Below, one piece after another: positions 52,354-62,402 of a stretch of 64,000 nt of DNA (position 1 is the stretch's first letter; the number at the start of each line of letters is the position of its first letter). Made by a program: the position numbers and the translations under genes. The stretch is taken from positions 28,577 to 92,576 of the forward strand of contig NZ_JBHZSG010000012.1 of the NCBI RefSeq assembly GCF_043642205.1. The letters are read 5' to 3'. Origin of the DNA: Thalassotalea_A litorea (GTDB lineage: Bacteria > Pseudomonadota > Gammaproteobacteria > Enterobacterales > Alteromonadaceae). Below the pieces are notes generated by a model. The model was not told the origin of the DNA, searched no databases, and was given only the letters and a program-made list of their open reading frames with translations.

Positions 52354-53215
52354 TATCAATTAATATCGCTAGCTTGAATGTGTCATTGCTACGATAGTGA
52401 ATATCATACAGTGAATATCACGCATTAGTGTTGAAGTGCGCTAATCAAACGATAACTGAGCGTAACCAAAACACTTGGGGACGAGATAATTGATTGGGTT
52501 ATCCACCGAATGGCCTTGTTTAAGGCAATAATTGTTGATAAGTATGAAAATTAACCAAATAGTTACAAATGCTAAAATGTAGAAAATAACAGCGAAACAG
52601 AAGGAGGATGTTTTAAACAACACTCTTCATCAGCTAGCTAAGTCAATGACTTCTGTCAGGCGTATGTTCAGGGAGAATCAATTAATCAGCGCTTCCTGTC
52701 TATCCCATCAAGCATAACTAATTGTTTATTGGTTTGATTCTACTGAGCAGATGGTAGTCCTCCAAAAATTGAAATCAATTACGTTTTGCTACGAGTCGAT
52801 TTAGAGATTTTCCTTTGGGGAATACTTACTCATGTTCTTCCTCCTCCAGTGGCAAACGACCTTCTCATTGGAGGCATTATTGCCCACAGGCCACTTGTGG
52901 ATAACTATGTGAATAAGTAAAACCTCAATAAAATTAAAGGCTAGAGAAGAGAAATGATTTTTTTGATGATTGAATCAAAAAGTAAAGACATTTTTATCGA
53001 CGAATTTGAAATAAATTTTGCTGATTTATTAAGTTTTACACAAAAACAGTGGATAACTTTTGCGGTGCCTTGCCGTATCTGCCCTCAACTTTTGCAAGCA
53101 TTTTTTTAAACTTTTTTTTTATATTTGCAATATTAAAAAAAACGGCTTATCCAGTATCAAACTTACGCCAAAATGAATTACAATTTTATCTAATTGGATT
53201 ATCGACGGAACTCGA
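52354..53215. other. Long AT-rich intergenic region with DnaA-box-like sites
   Basis: About 860 bases with no convincing gene; a 60-codon GTG-start frame on the minus strand (52441-52623) has no clear ribosome-binding site. Consensus DnaA 9-mers (TTWTNCACA) are at 52896-52904 (minus), 52908-52916 (minus) and 53034-53042 (plus), with near matches at 52499-52507 and 53048-53056. The last 200 bases before the next gene are strongly A+T rich, including a run of T at 53100-53120. Confidence 0.6.
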
Positions 53216-53869
53216 ATGAAAACCGCATTAGTCATTGGCGCTACCGGGCTTACCGGCTCGTTATGTATACAAAAACTTCTCAATGATGACCGTTACGCCA
53301 ATGTAATAGCGCTAAGCCGACGCCCACTGGCAATGACGCATGCAAAACTCGTCCGGGTTGAGATGGCGGACGACCAACTGCAATCGGTTTTTCTGCAATA
53401 TGAAATCGATGAGGTTTTTTGTTGTCTTGGCACCACCATAAAAAAAGCCGGTAACCGAGAGGCGTTTAAGGCCGTCGACAAATCCCTGGTACTTAGCATC
53501 GCAACACATGCATACCAAGCGGATGTGGGTAAGTTTGCGGTGATCTCAGCTCTGGGGGCGAATGAGAAGGCCAATAGCTTTTATAACCAGGTGAAAGGCG
53601 AAATGGAGCAGGCGCTAATCGCCATGGGTTTTAACCAGCTGATCATTGTACGGCCAAGTCTTATTTTAGGACCCAGACAAGAATCTCGTAAAGGCGAAGA
53701 TTTTGCGAAGTCTGTGTATCGAATGGTTGCCCCGGTAATAGATAAATTGTTACCAGCCTACCGCCCGGTTGACGCTGAGCGCATTGCACAAGCGATGATA
53801 GATACACTTAATCAGACACACACCCAGCCTGTAACCATTATCGAAAACAAAACGCTGCACAGTCACTAA
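53216..53869 (+). CDS. NAD(P)H-binding Rossmann oxidoreductase (atypical SDR)
   Basis: A 217-residue NAD(P)-binding protein with the dinucleotide loop GATGLTG (residues 8-14) and VFCCLGTTIKKAGN, then VDKSLVLSIATHAYQADV and FAVISALGANEKANSFYN. This is the HTATIP2/YwnB-like atypical SDR group, where a Tyr-Lys pair of classical SDRs is modified. The role is unknown. It is transcribed alone from the AT-rich upstream region, with a weak terminator at 53962-53978. Confidence 0.87.
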   Translation: MKTALVIGATGLTGSLCIQKLLNDDRYANVIALSRRPLAMTHAKLVRVEMADDQLQSVFLQYEIDEVFCCLGTTIKKAGNREAFKAVDKSLVLSIATHAYQADVGKFAVISALGANEKANSFYNQVKGEMEQALIAMGFNQLIIVRPSLILGPRQESRKGEDFAKSVYRMVAPVIDKLLPAYRPVDAERIAQAMIDTLNQTHTQPVTIIENKTLHSH

Positions 53870-53961
53870 TTCAGGTAATAAACCACAGAGCCAATATACG
53901 CTGCTGATTTTAGTTAACCGTGTCTTATGCAAACAAACGCATTACAAACAAACGTAAATTC

Positions 53962-53978
53962 GCCCCGTTGGGCTTTTT
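53962..53978 (+). terminator. Possible short terminator of the SDR gene
   Basis: GCCC (53962-53965), loop CGTT, GGGC (53970-53973), then five T. The stem is only four base pairs. Confidence 0.4.
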
Positions 53979-53979
53979 A

Positions 53980-54351
53980 TCATTGTTTCATTTTACCGTT
54001 AATTTCAATTCGTGTACCCGATGGCGATTTTAAAAACACTTGCGACAGGGATATTTCTTTGACATGAACCAACGAATGCTCAATGTGTTTTCGCTCTAGC
54101 CGTTGAACTAGCGCGGCTAAATCAGACGACCGGAAAGCAACATGATCGAAACAACCTTGCTGGCACGTTGGCACGTGCTGATTGCTCTCTGACAGATGGA
54201 TGACGGCTTTGTCATCAGCATATAGCCAAAAGCCCTTGCTTGGAAATTCCGGTCGATACCCTTCCCGTAAACCAAGCACATCACAGAAAAATTGTTTCTC
54301 GTTTTCCAGTAATTCCGCTGGTCCTTTAATGTTAATGTGATCTAAGTGCAT
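53980..54351 (-). CDS. VOC-family glyoxalase-like protein
   Basis: A 123-residue VOC-fold protein starting at the ATG at 54351 (MHLDHINIKGPAEL), which has GAGG five bases upstream. Family patterns are the first-strand His in MHLDHINI, FCDVLGLREGYRP, CFDHVAFRSSDL and SPSGTRIEING. The in-frame ATG at 54390 is less likely. The reaction is not predictable. It ends near the end of the convergent SDR gene and lies upstream of nothing obviously related. Confidence 0.83.
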   Translation of the reverse strand: MHLDHINIKGPAELLENEKQFFCDVLGLREGYRPEFPSKGFWLYADDKAVIHLSESNQHVPTCQQGCFDHVAFRSSDLAALVQRLERKHIEHSLVHVKEISLSQVFLKSPSGTRIEINGKMKQ

Positions 54352-54526
54352 CTTGTCCTCACCGATATTCATGGGAAATTTAACGTTCATTAATCAACTA
54401 ACACTAACTTACCCTGCGTGCTGTCATCGCGGTTATGTAGTAAATGATCCTCAGCCCTAACTCTGTGCTAATTTTGTATGTACTCTGCACTATGCAAAAA
54501 CCTATTTGAATGGGCAAAAACGTGTT

Positions 54527-56563
54527 TTACAACACACCATGTTCCGTTAATAGGGCGATTAACTCTTCTTCAGTCAACACTGCTACACCTAACTGGCTGG
54601 CTTTGGTCAATTTTGATCCGGCTTTTTCACCCGCAACCAGAAAACTGGTTTTCGCAGATACACTACCAGAAACTTTAGCGCCTAAGGTTTGCAAATGTCC
54701 TTTTGCGTCATTACGGCCCATCTGACTCAAGGTCCCGGTTAGAACAAACGTTTGATCTTTAAGGGGTAAATCATCATCGGCTTTTTGTTCAATCGCTGGC
54801 CAGTTAAGCCCAACCGCTAATAGCTCCGTAATCACATCCTGATTATGGCTTTCGGCAAAGAAATGTAGAATATTATTAGCAACCACTTCCCCCACATCCG
54901 CCACAGCCACTAACTGTTCAAAACAAGCCTGCTGCACCGCCGCTAAGGTTTTAAAGTGTTGGGCTAAATTACCAGCGGTGGCTTCGCCGACTTCGCGGAT
55001 GCCTAATGCGTAAATAAATTTCGCCAGGGTTGTATTTTTTGCGTTCTGCAATGCAACTAATAACTTATCCGCGGATTTCAAGCCCATCCGCTCTAAAGTG
55101 GTTAGTTGCGTTTGATTCAGGGTAAACAGATCCGCCGGTGTTTTGATTAATTCTTCATCGACCAATTGTTCTACCAACTTGTCTCCCAATCCATCGATAT
55201 CCAATGCCTTTCTCGACGCAAAGTGTTTGATCGCCTCTTTGCGTTGCGCCCCACAGAATAAACCGCCGGTACAACGCAACACAGCCTCCCCTGTTACCCG
55301 TTCAACGGCAGAGTCACATACCGGGCATGACTGAGGAAAAATGATATCTCTTGCATCCTGCGGACGTTTATCCACAACCGCACTGACAATCTGTGGGATC
55401 ACGTCACCCGCTCGACGGATCACAACGGTGTCGTTAATTTTGAGCCCTAAGCGATCGATCTCATCCTGATTATGCAAGGTTGCATTAGAGACGGTTACCC
55501 CACCGACAAATACGGGTTGCAATCTGGCAACGGGGGTAATCGCGCCGGTACGGCCCACCTGAAACTCTACATCCAATAACTGGGTAAGCTCTTCCTGGGC
55601 GGGAAATTTATACGCGGTGGCCCAACGTGGTGCCCTGGCAACAAAGCCTAATTGCTGTTGATCGGCAATGTTATCCACTTTCAATACCACGCCATCGATT
55701 TCATAGCTAAGCTGATCACGACGACTCAAAATATCCTGGTAAAAATCCACACAGTCGCTAGATTTTTCAACCTGAATAATTTCCGGACACATCGGCAGAC
55801 CAAGGTCTTTGAGCTTCATCAGCCGTTGATAATGGCTATCAGGCAAATAGTTATCGCCATCTTCTACATAGCCTACGCTGTAAGCATAAAATGATAAGTT
55901 GCGCTTGGCGGTGATCTTTGAATCTAGCTGGCGCAGCGAGCCGGCGGCGGCATTACGTGGATTGGCAAATGTTTTCTCACCGTTTTTAATGGCATGCTCA
56001 TTCAAGGCGTCAAAACTCGCCTTGGGCATAAATACTTCACCTCGGGCTTCAAAAACCGCGGGTAGGTTTTCACCACGTAGTTTTAGCGGGATCGCATTAA
56101 TGGTTTTTACATTCTCGGTGATATTTTCCCCAACCTGACCGTCACCTCGGGTAGCTGCCTGCACTAAAATACCATTTTCATATCGCAGACTAACCGCCAG
56201 GCCATCCAGTTTTGGTTCACAACAAAAACGGATGTTGTTTTCACGTCCCAAACGCTCTTTTATACGGTTAATAAACCCCTGCCACTCACTCTCATCAAAC
56301 ACATTGTCTAAAGACAGCATAGGAATTTGATGGGTCACCTGGGAAAACGACTTAAGCGCTTCGCCCCCCACTTTTTGCGATGGAGAATCGGCTTGCTTCA
56401 ATTCCGGGTACTGCGTTTCTAACGCGATCAATTCGCGCATTAACCCGTCGTAATGGCTATCGGGTACCGTCGGCGCATCGAGTACATAATACTGGTAATT
56501 GTATTCATGTAACTGACTGATGATTTGCATCATCTGGGTTTGAATTTGTGTTTTATCAGACAT
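54527..56563 (-). CDS. ligA: NAD-dependent DNA ligase
   Basis: Seals nicks in replication and repair using NAD. The 678 residues (ATG at 56563) have the adenylation lysine K118 in CEPKLDGLAVSLRY, the OB fold and the Cys4 zinc finger CPVCDSAV with CTGGLFC. Helix-hairpin-helix motifs (LDIDGLGDKLVEQL, MGLKSADKLLVAL) and a C-terminal BRCT domain (LKDQTFVLTGTLSQMGRNDA) complete the enzyme. It is the last gene of smc-zipA-ligA. Confidence 0.97.
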   Translation of the reverse strand: MSDKTQIQTQMMQIISQLHEYNYQYYVLDAPTVPDSHYDGLMRELIALETQYPELKQADSPSQKVGGEALKSFSQVTHQIPMLSLDNVFDESEWQGFINRIKERLGRENNIRFCCEPKLDGLAVSLRYENGILVQAATRGDGQVGENITENVKTINAIPLKLRGENLPAVFEARGEVFMPKASFDALNEHAIKNGEKTFANPRNAAAGSLRQLDSKITAKRNLSFYAYSVGYVEDGDNYLPDSHYQRLMKLKDLGLPMCPEIIQVEKSSDCVDFYQDILSRRDQLSYEIDGVVLKVDNIADQQQLGFVARAPRWATAYKFPAQEELTQLLDVEFQVGRTGAITPVARLQPVFVGGVTVSNATLHNQDEIDRLGLKINDTVVIRRAGDVIPQIVSAVVDKRPQDARDIIFPQSCPVCDSAVERVTGEAVLRCTGGLFCGAQRKEAIKHFASRKALDIDGLGDKLVEQLVDEELIKTPADLFTLNQTQLTTLERMGLKSADKLLVALQNAKNTTLAKFIYALGIREVGEATAGNLAQHFKTLAAVQQACFEQLVAVADVGEVVANNILHFFAESHNQDVITELLAVGLNWPAIEQKADDDLPLKDQTFVLTGTLSQMGRNDAKGHLQTLGAKVSGSVSAKTSFLVAGEKAGSKLTKASQLGVAVLTEEELIALLTEHGVL

Positions 56564-56626
56564 CTGTTTAAGCAACCTTAGTCACGTATCTTTTGTGGTG
56601 TACCGCCCGGCAAAGGCGGTTAAAGC

Positions 56627-56647
56627 AAAGCCTCCAAGGGAGGCTTT
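56627..56647 (-). terminator. Hairpin between zipA and ligA
   Basis: AAAGCCTCC (56627-56635), loop AAG, GGAGGCTTT (56639-56647). A strong stem without a long T-run on the minus strand, just after the zipA stop. It may partially terminate or stabilise the upstream mRNA. Confidence 0.45.
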
Positions 56648-56659
56648 TGAATGGATGTA

Positions 56660-57829
56660 TTATACGTTAGCGATGCGACTTTTGCGGTCGAATTCACGAA
56701 TTTTGGTTAGGTAATGTTGTTCGGTTTGCCGGGTCATTACACTGCGTTGTCCGTCTAGAACCTGACCACCGAATTCACTGGCTAACTGTTTTGCCGCAGA
56801 CAACATAAGTTTAAACACTTTGCTTGGATCGCCTGCATTAGGCAAGGTCATGAATAAGGTTAAACCTGTCGTGGCAAAATTTTCCATATTATCCAAATCA
56901 AAAGTGCCAGGGTTTATCATGTTGGCTAACGAAAAATGGATTGGACCTTTGCCAGAGTTATCCTGATGGCGATGGAAAATATTCATATCCCCATACTTCA
57001 TACCCAGCGTCAAAAGACTTGGCAATAAAGCCGCACCGGCTATTAATTGATTCTGCCCGGCCACAACGCTTATCGCGAGTACTTCTTGCTCGATATCAGC
57101 CGCTGGTTTAGTTTTTTCTTCCTCAACAAAATCGATTTCGATTTGATCACGGCGGATCTCAGCTTTGGTTTTCTCAACACGTCGCTTGTATTGATTATTT
57201 TCTGCAACTTCAGGCACGACTTCCTCCACGTTCTCAGGTTCGGAATTAAAGCTTGGCTCGGTAAATCTCATCCCAGCGGATTTCGTGCCCTGCTCATGAG
57301 CTTCAAAGATTCTTTCCATCTCAGCCATTGCCGGCTCACTGGCAATGTCCATTGCCGGATCGTTAAAATGCTGGTGAGCATAAGGATTTGAATCGTCGGT
57401 TGCCTGGTCATTGGCCACCGAAATTATCTCTTCACCCAGCACAGGATCTAAATAACCATTATCTGTGCCATGCGGCTCGCTTAACCCCGATTTAAATGCG
57501 CCAGAATCCTCACCATAGCCATTGGCAGGCGCGGCGGCTGCGATGTTGTCTTGTGAAGGGAATCGCTGTTCAGAACCATTGTCGGTTCCAGAATTCGCCT
57601 TTTTAACGGGATTAGCCACCACTTTTTTCGGTCCTACCCCATCTTGATCAAACCCGGAATTGTCGAACATCCGTTGTTCCATCTCTTCGGTAGATTCAGA
57701 AGCAACGGTTTTCTTTAATTTATAGGGATTTTTGCGCTCTTTGCGCAAGGTATACATACCGTGAATGCAGAGTCCGGCAATCGCCAGAACACTAATGATA
57801 AGGAGAATGTCTCTTAAATTAAATTCCAT
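56660..57829 (-). CDS. zipA: Cell division protein ZipA
   Basis: Membrane anchor for FtsZ in the division ring. The 389 residues have an N-terminal span (about 7-27, DILLIISVLAIAGLCIHGM) and a short basic stretch. A long acidic, Pro/Asn/Ser-rich linker follows (about 40-240), then the C-terminal FtsZ-binding domain (about 250-380) with LSVVAGQNQ-like start, GDMNIFHRHQD and FSLANMINPGTFD. It is between smc and ligA on the same strand, 12 bases after smc. Confidence 0.95.
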   Translation of the reverse strand: MEFNLRDILLIISVLAIAGLCIHGMYTLRKERKNPYKLKKTVASESTEEMEQRMFDNSGFDQDGVGPKKVVANPVKKANSGTDNGSEQRFPSQDNIAAAAPANGYGEDSGAFKSGLSEPHGTDNGYLDPVLGEEIISVANDQATDDSNPYAHQHFNDPAMDIASEPAMAEMERIFEAHEQGTKSAGMRFTEPSFNSEPENVEEVVPEVAENNQYKRRVEKTKAEIRRDQIEIDFVEEEKTKPAADIEQEVLAISVVAGQNQLIAGAALLPSLLTLGMKYGDMNIFHRHQDNSGKGPIHFSLANMINPGTFDLDNMENFATTGLTLFMTLPNAGDPSKVFKLMLSAAKQLASEFGGQVLDGQRSVMTRQTEQHYLTKIREFDRKSRIANV

Positions 57830-57841
57830 ATTTAAGCCTGT

Positions 57842-60800
57842 TTAAGATGCTTGCGCCATAGCGACGGCTTCTTCGATATCCACAGCAACCATTCTTGAAA
57901 CACCTGGTTCATGCATGGTTACACCGGTAAGATGTGTCGCCATTTCCATCGCAATTTTATTATGACTAATGTAGATAAACTGCACCGTTTTCGACATTTC
58001 CTTGACCAACTTACAGAAACGTTCAACGTTGGCGTCATCCAACGGAGCATCGACTTCGTCCAGCATACAAAATGGTGCCGGATTCAGACGGAAAATCGCA
58101 AACACCAATGATAATGCGGTTAGGGCTTTTTCACCACCAGAAAGTAAGTGAATCGTACTATTTTTTTTGCCAGGTGGTCGAGCCATAATGGTAACCCCGG
58201 TATCGAGCAAATCTTCACCGGTTAAATCCAGATAGGCACTACCGCCACCAAACACTTTTGGAAATAGGTTCTTCAGATCGTCGTTCACTTGATCAAAGGT
58301 TTGTTTAAACTTCGCCCGACTTTCGCGATCAATTTTACTGATCGCACTTTCAAGGGTCGACAACGCATCCTCAAGATCATCATTTTGCTTATCAAGGAAG
58401 CCTTTGCGTTGCTGCTGCAACTCATATTCTTCTATAGCAGCAAGGTTGATTGCACCCAATCCATCAATGTCTTTAGCAATACGCGCCAGCTTTATTTGCC
58501 ATTGGTTTTCTTTGGCATCATTCGGTAACGCTTGCAATACATCTTTAAGCGATTGTTGCAATTCATCGAGTTGCTCAATGGCGGTATTCGCTCTTACCCG
58601 ATAATTCTCACCGTCGAGGGTGATTTTCGCCATCTTGTCTTTGATCACTGAAATGTTATTCAACAGTCCTTGCTGGCTTTGATTAAACGCCATGATCTCG
58701 TTGTTCGCTACAGATTGTTGCTGATGTAAAGTCTGCTGCTGCTGATCCAGTTCACTGCTTTGTCCAAGCTTTTGTTGTAATTGTTCCTGATCATCCAATA
58801 ACGGGATTGCCAGCGCTTCCTGGGCCACCAGCAATTCCTGTTGTTGCTCATTGGAAAACTGAATCTGCTCTTCAATGCGTTGGATCATTAACGCCAGGTT
58901 TTTTAATGTGGATGATAGTTGCTCGCGCTTGACCAGTTTGTGTTGCAAATCCTGATTAAAGTTATTGATGCGACTTTGCCATTGTTGCAGCTCCTGACCA
59001 GAGCCTGTGCGCTGCCTTTCCAGATTTTCGCCATCATCTACCACGTCCTCTAATTGCTCTGCCAACGCTTCTTCAGTAAATGTCAGCGTTTCCGCTTCAT
59101 CGGTTTTTTCAATAATACTGGTTTCAAGGCTCATCAGCTCTTCAGACAATCCTGTTGCCTGTTGCTTAAGCAAGCCCAACTCCTGGTTCACCAATTGCAA
59201 TTGTTGCTGTTGGCTTGAAAGATGTTGCTCGGCCTGCTGCCATTGCTGTTTACCAGAAGTCGCTGCCAATTTGGCTTGCTCGAGCGCGACTTTTGCCTGC
59301 TGAACGCGAGTTCCCAGCTCACTAACCGAATCTTCTTGCCCCTGCACCTGCTCTTGTAATTCCAGCAATTGATTCTGTCTTGCCAGTTGCCCAGATTCAC
59401 CTTGCAATAAGCCTTTTTGCATCCAGTTTTTGCCAAACCACAAACCTTGTGGGCAAATCACCGATTGGTCATCGTCAAGTGACGCAATCATGCTTCTGGC
59501 CTGTTGTTCATTGTCAGCAACAGACACCTTGCTTAATAATGTCTGAATGGAATGTGGCGTTAGAATTTTGCTACTTAGTGTGCCGCTTTTCACCAGATTC
59601 TGTGCAACTTTGGTATCCAGATAAATGGCGCCCTGCTTTAGTGAAAATTGTGCGGGTAACTGCGCCGTAACGTTTGCTTGCAACCAGTGCCCTAGCACCA
59701 TCTCAACCGCCAGCTCCCAGCCCTTTTCAACACTTAGCTGTTGCACTAATTGCGTTTGGTTTTCTAAGCCAAGATCAGATAACAATGCCTGCTGTTGCTG
59801 CTGCCAGTCACTGCTGGTTTGGGTTACCTGCTGTAGCGCCTCAATTTGCGTTAAGGTTTTGTTGAGCGCCTTTTGTGCGTGTTGTAATTGCTCGGCGACA
59901 TCCTGGTAATGCTGAACGTTTTGCTCCACCAGATTTTGCTGCTGGCTATAAATCGCTTGATATTCTTCGACCTGCTCGGCCATCACAATGGCATCTTGTT
60001 GAAGATTTTTTTGTTTGCTGGTGATGGCATCAATATCAAAATTTTGTTGTTGTTGCAGCAGCTTCTCGCGTCGTAAGGTTAATTGTTGCACCTGTTGGCG
60101 CGCCGCATCAATTTGCGATTTCACCAACTGACGCTTTTGCATCAACTCATGTTTTTGCTGCTGAAATGCCTGCCATTTATCCTGCCAGGATTGCTGTTGT
60201 TCACTTAGACGTTCCGCTTGCTCGCGCGCTTGTTCCAGTTGCAATTCAAGCTCTTCAATTTGTGGTTCAATATCGCTAAGCTCAATATCCAGCTCCTGGC
60301 GCTTGGCCAGTTCCTGCTGCAATTGCTGCCTATTATCCTGAGCGCGAATGTTAAGCTTATCGAGATCCTGAGACAGAGTTAATTTGCGCTGTTTGCCATG
60401 TTTGATATTTTCTTCAAGGCGGGTAATTTCGGTACGTAAACTCAGTTTTCTCTGAGCCAGACTATTTAACTCGCTCGAACTGTGTTCCTGGGCTTGTCTT
60501 GCTTTGACAATGCTAAGCTCGCGCTCACCCTGTTCAGCATTCAGTTTTTCTAACTGAACTTGTAGCTTTTGCTCTTCGGTTTTTAATGCATCAAGTTTGC
60601 TGTGGCAATGTTGCCAGCGTATCGCTGCGATTTGCGACTTAAATAAGCGTTCTTGCTGTTTTAGATCTTTAAATCGTATCGCCGCCTGAGACTGACCGTG
60701 GAGCTTTTCCAACTGGCCATGCAGTTCATGACGAATATCAGTTAGGCGCGATAGGTTTTCCCGTGTCGCCCGAATACGATTTTCGGTTTCCCGACGACGT

Positions 60801-61324
60801 TCTTTATACTTAGAAACGCCAGCGGCTTCCTCAATGAATATACGTAAATCCTGGGGTTTGGATTCAATTAAGCGGGAAATCATCCCTTGTTCAATGATCG
60901 CATAACTGCGCGGACCAAGACCGGTGCCTAAAAAGATATCAGTGATATCTTTGCGTCGACATTTACTGCCATTGAGGTAATAGGTGTTTTGACTGTCACG
61001 GTTTACCACTCGGCGGATGGATATTTCCGTGCGATCCGCCATGGAACCTGTAAGGCGTTGTTGCTGGTTATCAAACACCAGTTCAACACTGGCTTGCCCG
61101 GTAGGTTTTCGGGCGGTAGAGCCATTAAAGATAACATCGGTCATTGAGTCGCCGCGCAGGTTTTTGGCAGAGCTCTCACCCAGCACCCAGCGCACTGCAT
61201 CAATGATATTCGATTTACCGCAGCCATTAGGACCGACAATGGCGGTCATCTCTTGTGGAAATGGCACATTAGTCACATCCACAAAGGATTTAAATCCGGC
61301 TAATTTTATCTTTTTTAAGCGCAT
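57842..61324 (-). CDS. smc: Chromosome segregation protein SMC
   Basis: Condensin ATPase of 1160 residues. Walker A is GPNGCGKS (31-38); two long Gln/Glu-rich coiled coils flank a hinge (about 520-640). The C-terminal head has the signature LLSGGEKALTALSL and Walker B FCMLDEVDAPLDD. Its start is 5' of zipA and ligA in one operon, an order also found in other SMC-containing gammaproteobacteria. ScpA and ScpB partners must lie elsewhere. Confidence 0.96.
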   Translation of the reverse strand: MRLKKIKLAGFKSFVDVTNVPFPQEMTAIVGPNGCGKSNIIDAVRWVLGESSAKNLRGDSMTDVIFNGSTARKPTGQASVELVFDNQQQRLTGSMADRTEISIRRVVNRDSQNTYYLNGSKCRRKDITDIFLGTGLGPRSYAIIEQGMISRLIESKPQDLRIFIEEAAGVSKYKERRRETENRIRATRENLSRLTDIRHELHGQLEKLHGQSQAAIRFKDLKQQERLFKSQIAAIRWQHCHSKLDALKTEEQKLQVQLEKLNAEQGERELSIVKARQAQEHSSSELNSLAQRKLSLRTEITRLEENIKHGKQRKLTLSQDLDKLNIRAQDNRQQLQQELAKRQELDIELSDIEPQIEELELQLEQAREQAERLSEQQQSWQDKWQAFQQQKHELMQKRQLVKSQIDAARQQVQQLTLRREKLLQQQQNFDIDAITSKQKNLQQDAIVMAEQVEEYQAIYSQQQNLVEQNVQHYQDVAEQLQHAQKALNKTLTQIEALQQVTQTSSDWQQQQQALLSDLGLENQTQLVQQLSVEKGWELAVEMVLGHWLQANVTAQLPAQFSLKQGAIYLDTKVAQNLVKSGTLSSKILTPHSIQTLLSKVSVADNEQQARSMIASLDDDQSVICPQGLWFGKNWMQKGLLQGESGQLARQNQLLELQEQVQGQEDSVSELGTRVQQAKVALEQAKLAATSGKQQWQQAEQHLSSQQQQLQLVNQELGLLKQQATGLSEELMSLETSIIEKTDEAETLTFTEEALAEQLEDVVDDGENLERQRTGSGQELQQWQSRINNFNQDLQHKLVKREQLSSTLKNLALMIQRIEEQIQFSNEQQQELLVAQEALAIPLLDDQEQLQQKLGQSSELDQQQQTLHQQQSVANNEIMAFNQSQQGLLNNISVIKDKMAKITLDGENYRVRANTAIEQLDELQQSLKDVLQALPNDAKENQWQIKLARIAKDIDGLGAINLAAIEEYELQQQRKGFLDKQNDDLEDALSTLESAISKIDRESRAKFKQTFDQVNDDLKNLFPKVFGGGSAYLDLTGEDLLDTGVTIMARPPGKKNSTIHLLSGGEKALTALSLVFAIFRLNPAPFCMLDEVDAPLDDANVERFCKLVKEMSKTVQFIYISHNKIAMEMATHLTGVTMHEPGVSRMVAVDIEEAVAMAQAS

Positions 61325-61588
61325 CGATTCTTATCGTTATGAGACAAACACAAAGTCTGCAATTACGTATCCTCGTTCTTACTGATCGGTGATTTTACAT
61401 TTGACTCGTTTTCTTCACCGGCGGTGGACCGCATTGATTTCCATTAATAACGGCACACTTTTAAGAACTGCTAAGTTGATAATACCTGATTCAAATAAAT
61501 ATTGAAGAAGTTTGTAACACTTATTCAGTTGCCAACCCCCATTCTTTCAGTAAGATATTTAGCATATTTACGTATTGTGGAAAACAGG

Positions 61589-62338
61589 ATGAATCAGCCG
61601 CAGTTCCAACAAACGGCAGCCCAAAGTGGCGCCAGTTATTTTATGCAGGGTTTTAAATTAATTCGTACCAAAGGTATTCGCCGGTACGTTTTCGTGCCAC
61701 TTATCGTCAACCTGATATTGTTTGCTTTCGCATTTTATCAATTAAGTTTTTATATTGATGACTGGATTGGGCAATTGGAAGCCTGGTTGCCCTCAGCACT
61801 TAGCTGGTTAATCGTTATCGTTGAACCGTTAATTTATATCGCCAGCGTCATCGCCGCGTCGTTTGTATTTTCTACGGTTGCCAACTGGCTGGCGGCGCCA
61901 TTTAATGGCTTGTTATCGGAAAAAATTGAGCAGCATTTAACCGGGCAATCACTCAGCGATGGCGGCTTTGTCGATATCATCAAAGATATCCCGAGAACCT
62001 TATATCGCGAATGGCGCAAGCTGATGTATTACATCCCTCGTGCCCTTGGTTTCTTTTTGATCTTCTTGTTTGTGCCTGTGATAGGACAAATTATCTGGTT
62101 TGCTTTTATCGCCTGGATGATGGCGATTCAGTATTGTGACTACCCATTTGATAACCATAAAATCGATTTCCAGACGATGCGCACCAGTCTCAGTAATCAA
62201 CGGGGTAAATGCTTTAGCTTTGGCCTGACCGTATCCTTGTTTGCCATTATCCCAATTCTCAATCTGGTATTAATGCCAGTGGCTATTTGTGGCGCAACGG
62301 CGATGTGGGTTGATCACTTTCGTCGCGATCACGTTTAA
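61589..62338 (+). CDS. cysZ: CysZ-family sulfate transporter
   Basis: Inner-membrane protein that imports sulfate for cysteine synthesis. The ATG at 61589 gives 249 residues beginning MNQPQFQQTAAQSGASYFMQG, matching the CysZ length; the frame from 61502 has a TTG and is not supported. GIRRYVFVPLIVNLILF begins the first span, with further spans near 70-95, 140-170 and 205-225. The DYPFDNHKIDF motif is typical of CysZ/EI24. It diverges from smc across 264 bases. Confidence 0.93.
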   Translation: MNQPQFQQTAAQSGASYFMQGFKLIRTKGIRRYVFVPLIVNLILFAFAFYQLSFYIDDWIGQLEAWLPSALSWLIVIVEPLIYIASVIAASFVFSTVANWLAAPFNGLLSEKIEQHLTGQSLSDGGFVDIIKDIPRTLYREWRKLMYYIPRALGFFLIFLFVPVIGQIIWFAFIAWMMAIQYCDYPFDNHKIDFQTMRTSLSNQRGKCFSFGLTVSLFAIIPILNLVLMPVAICGATAMWVDHFRRDHV

Positions 62339-62402
62339 CACCGTTCTTTATTTTTGCCTTTTTATCCTGGTAAACAATAATCCCAGAGGAGTTAAACATT
62401 AA

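Noticed and set aside
52441..52623. 60-codon minus-strand frame with one hydrophobic segment
   Set aside because: GTG start without a clear ribosome-binding site; the hydrophobic composition follows from the AT-rich DNA. A small membrane peptide cannot be excluded.
52354..53215. Chromosomal replication origin
   Set aside because: DnaA-box-like sites and AT-richness are present, but dnaA, dnaN, gyrB, mnmG or rpmH are not nearby; gammaproteobacterial oriC is normally next to such genes.
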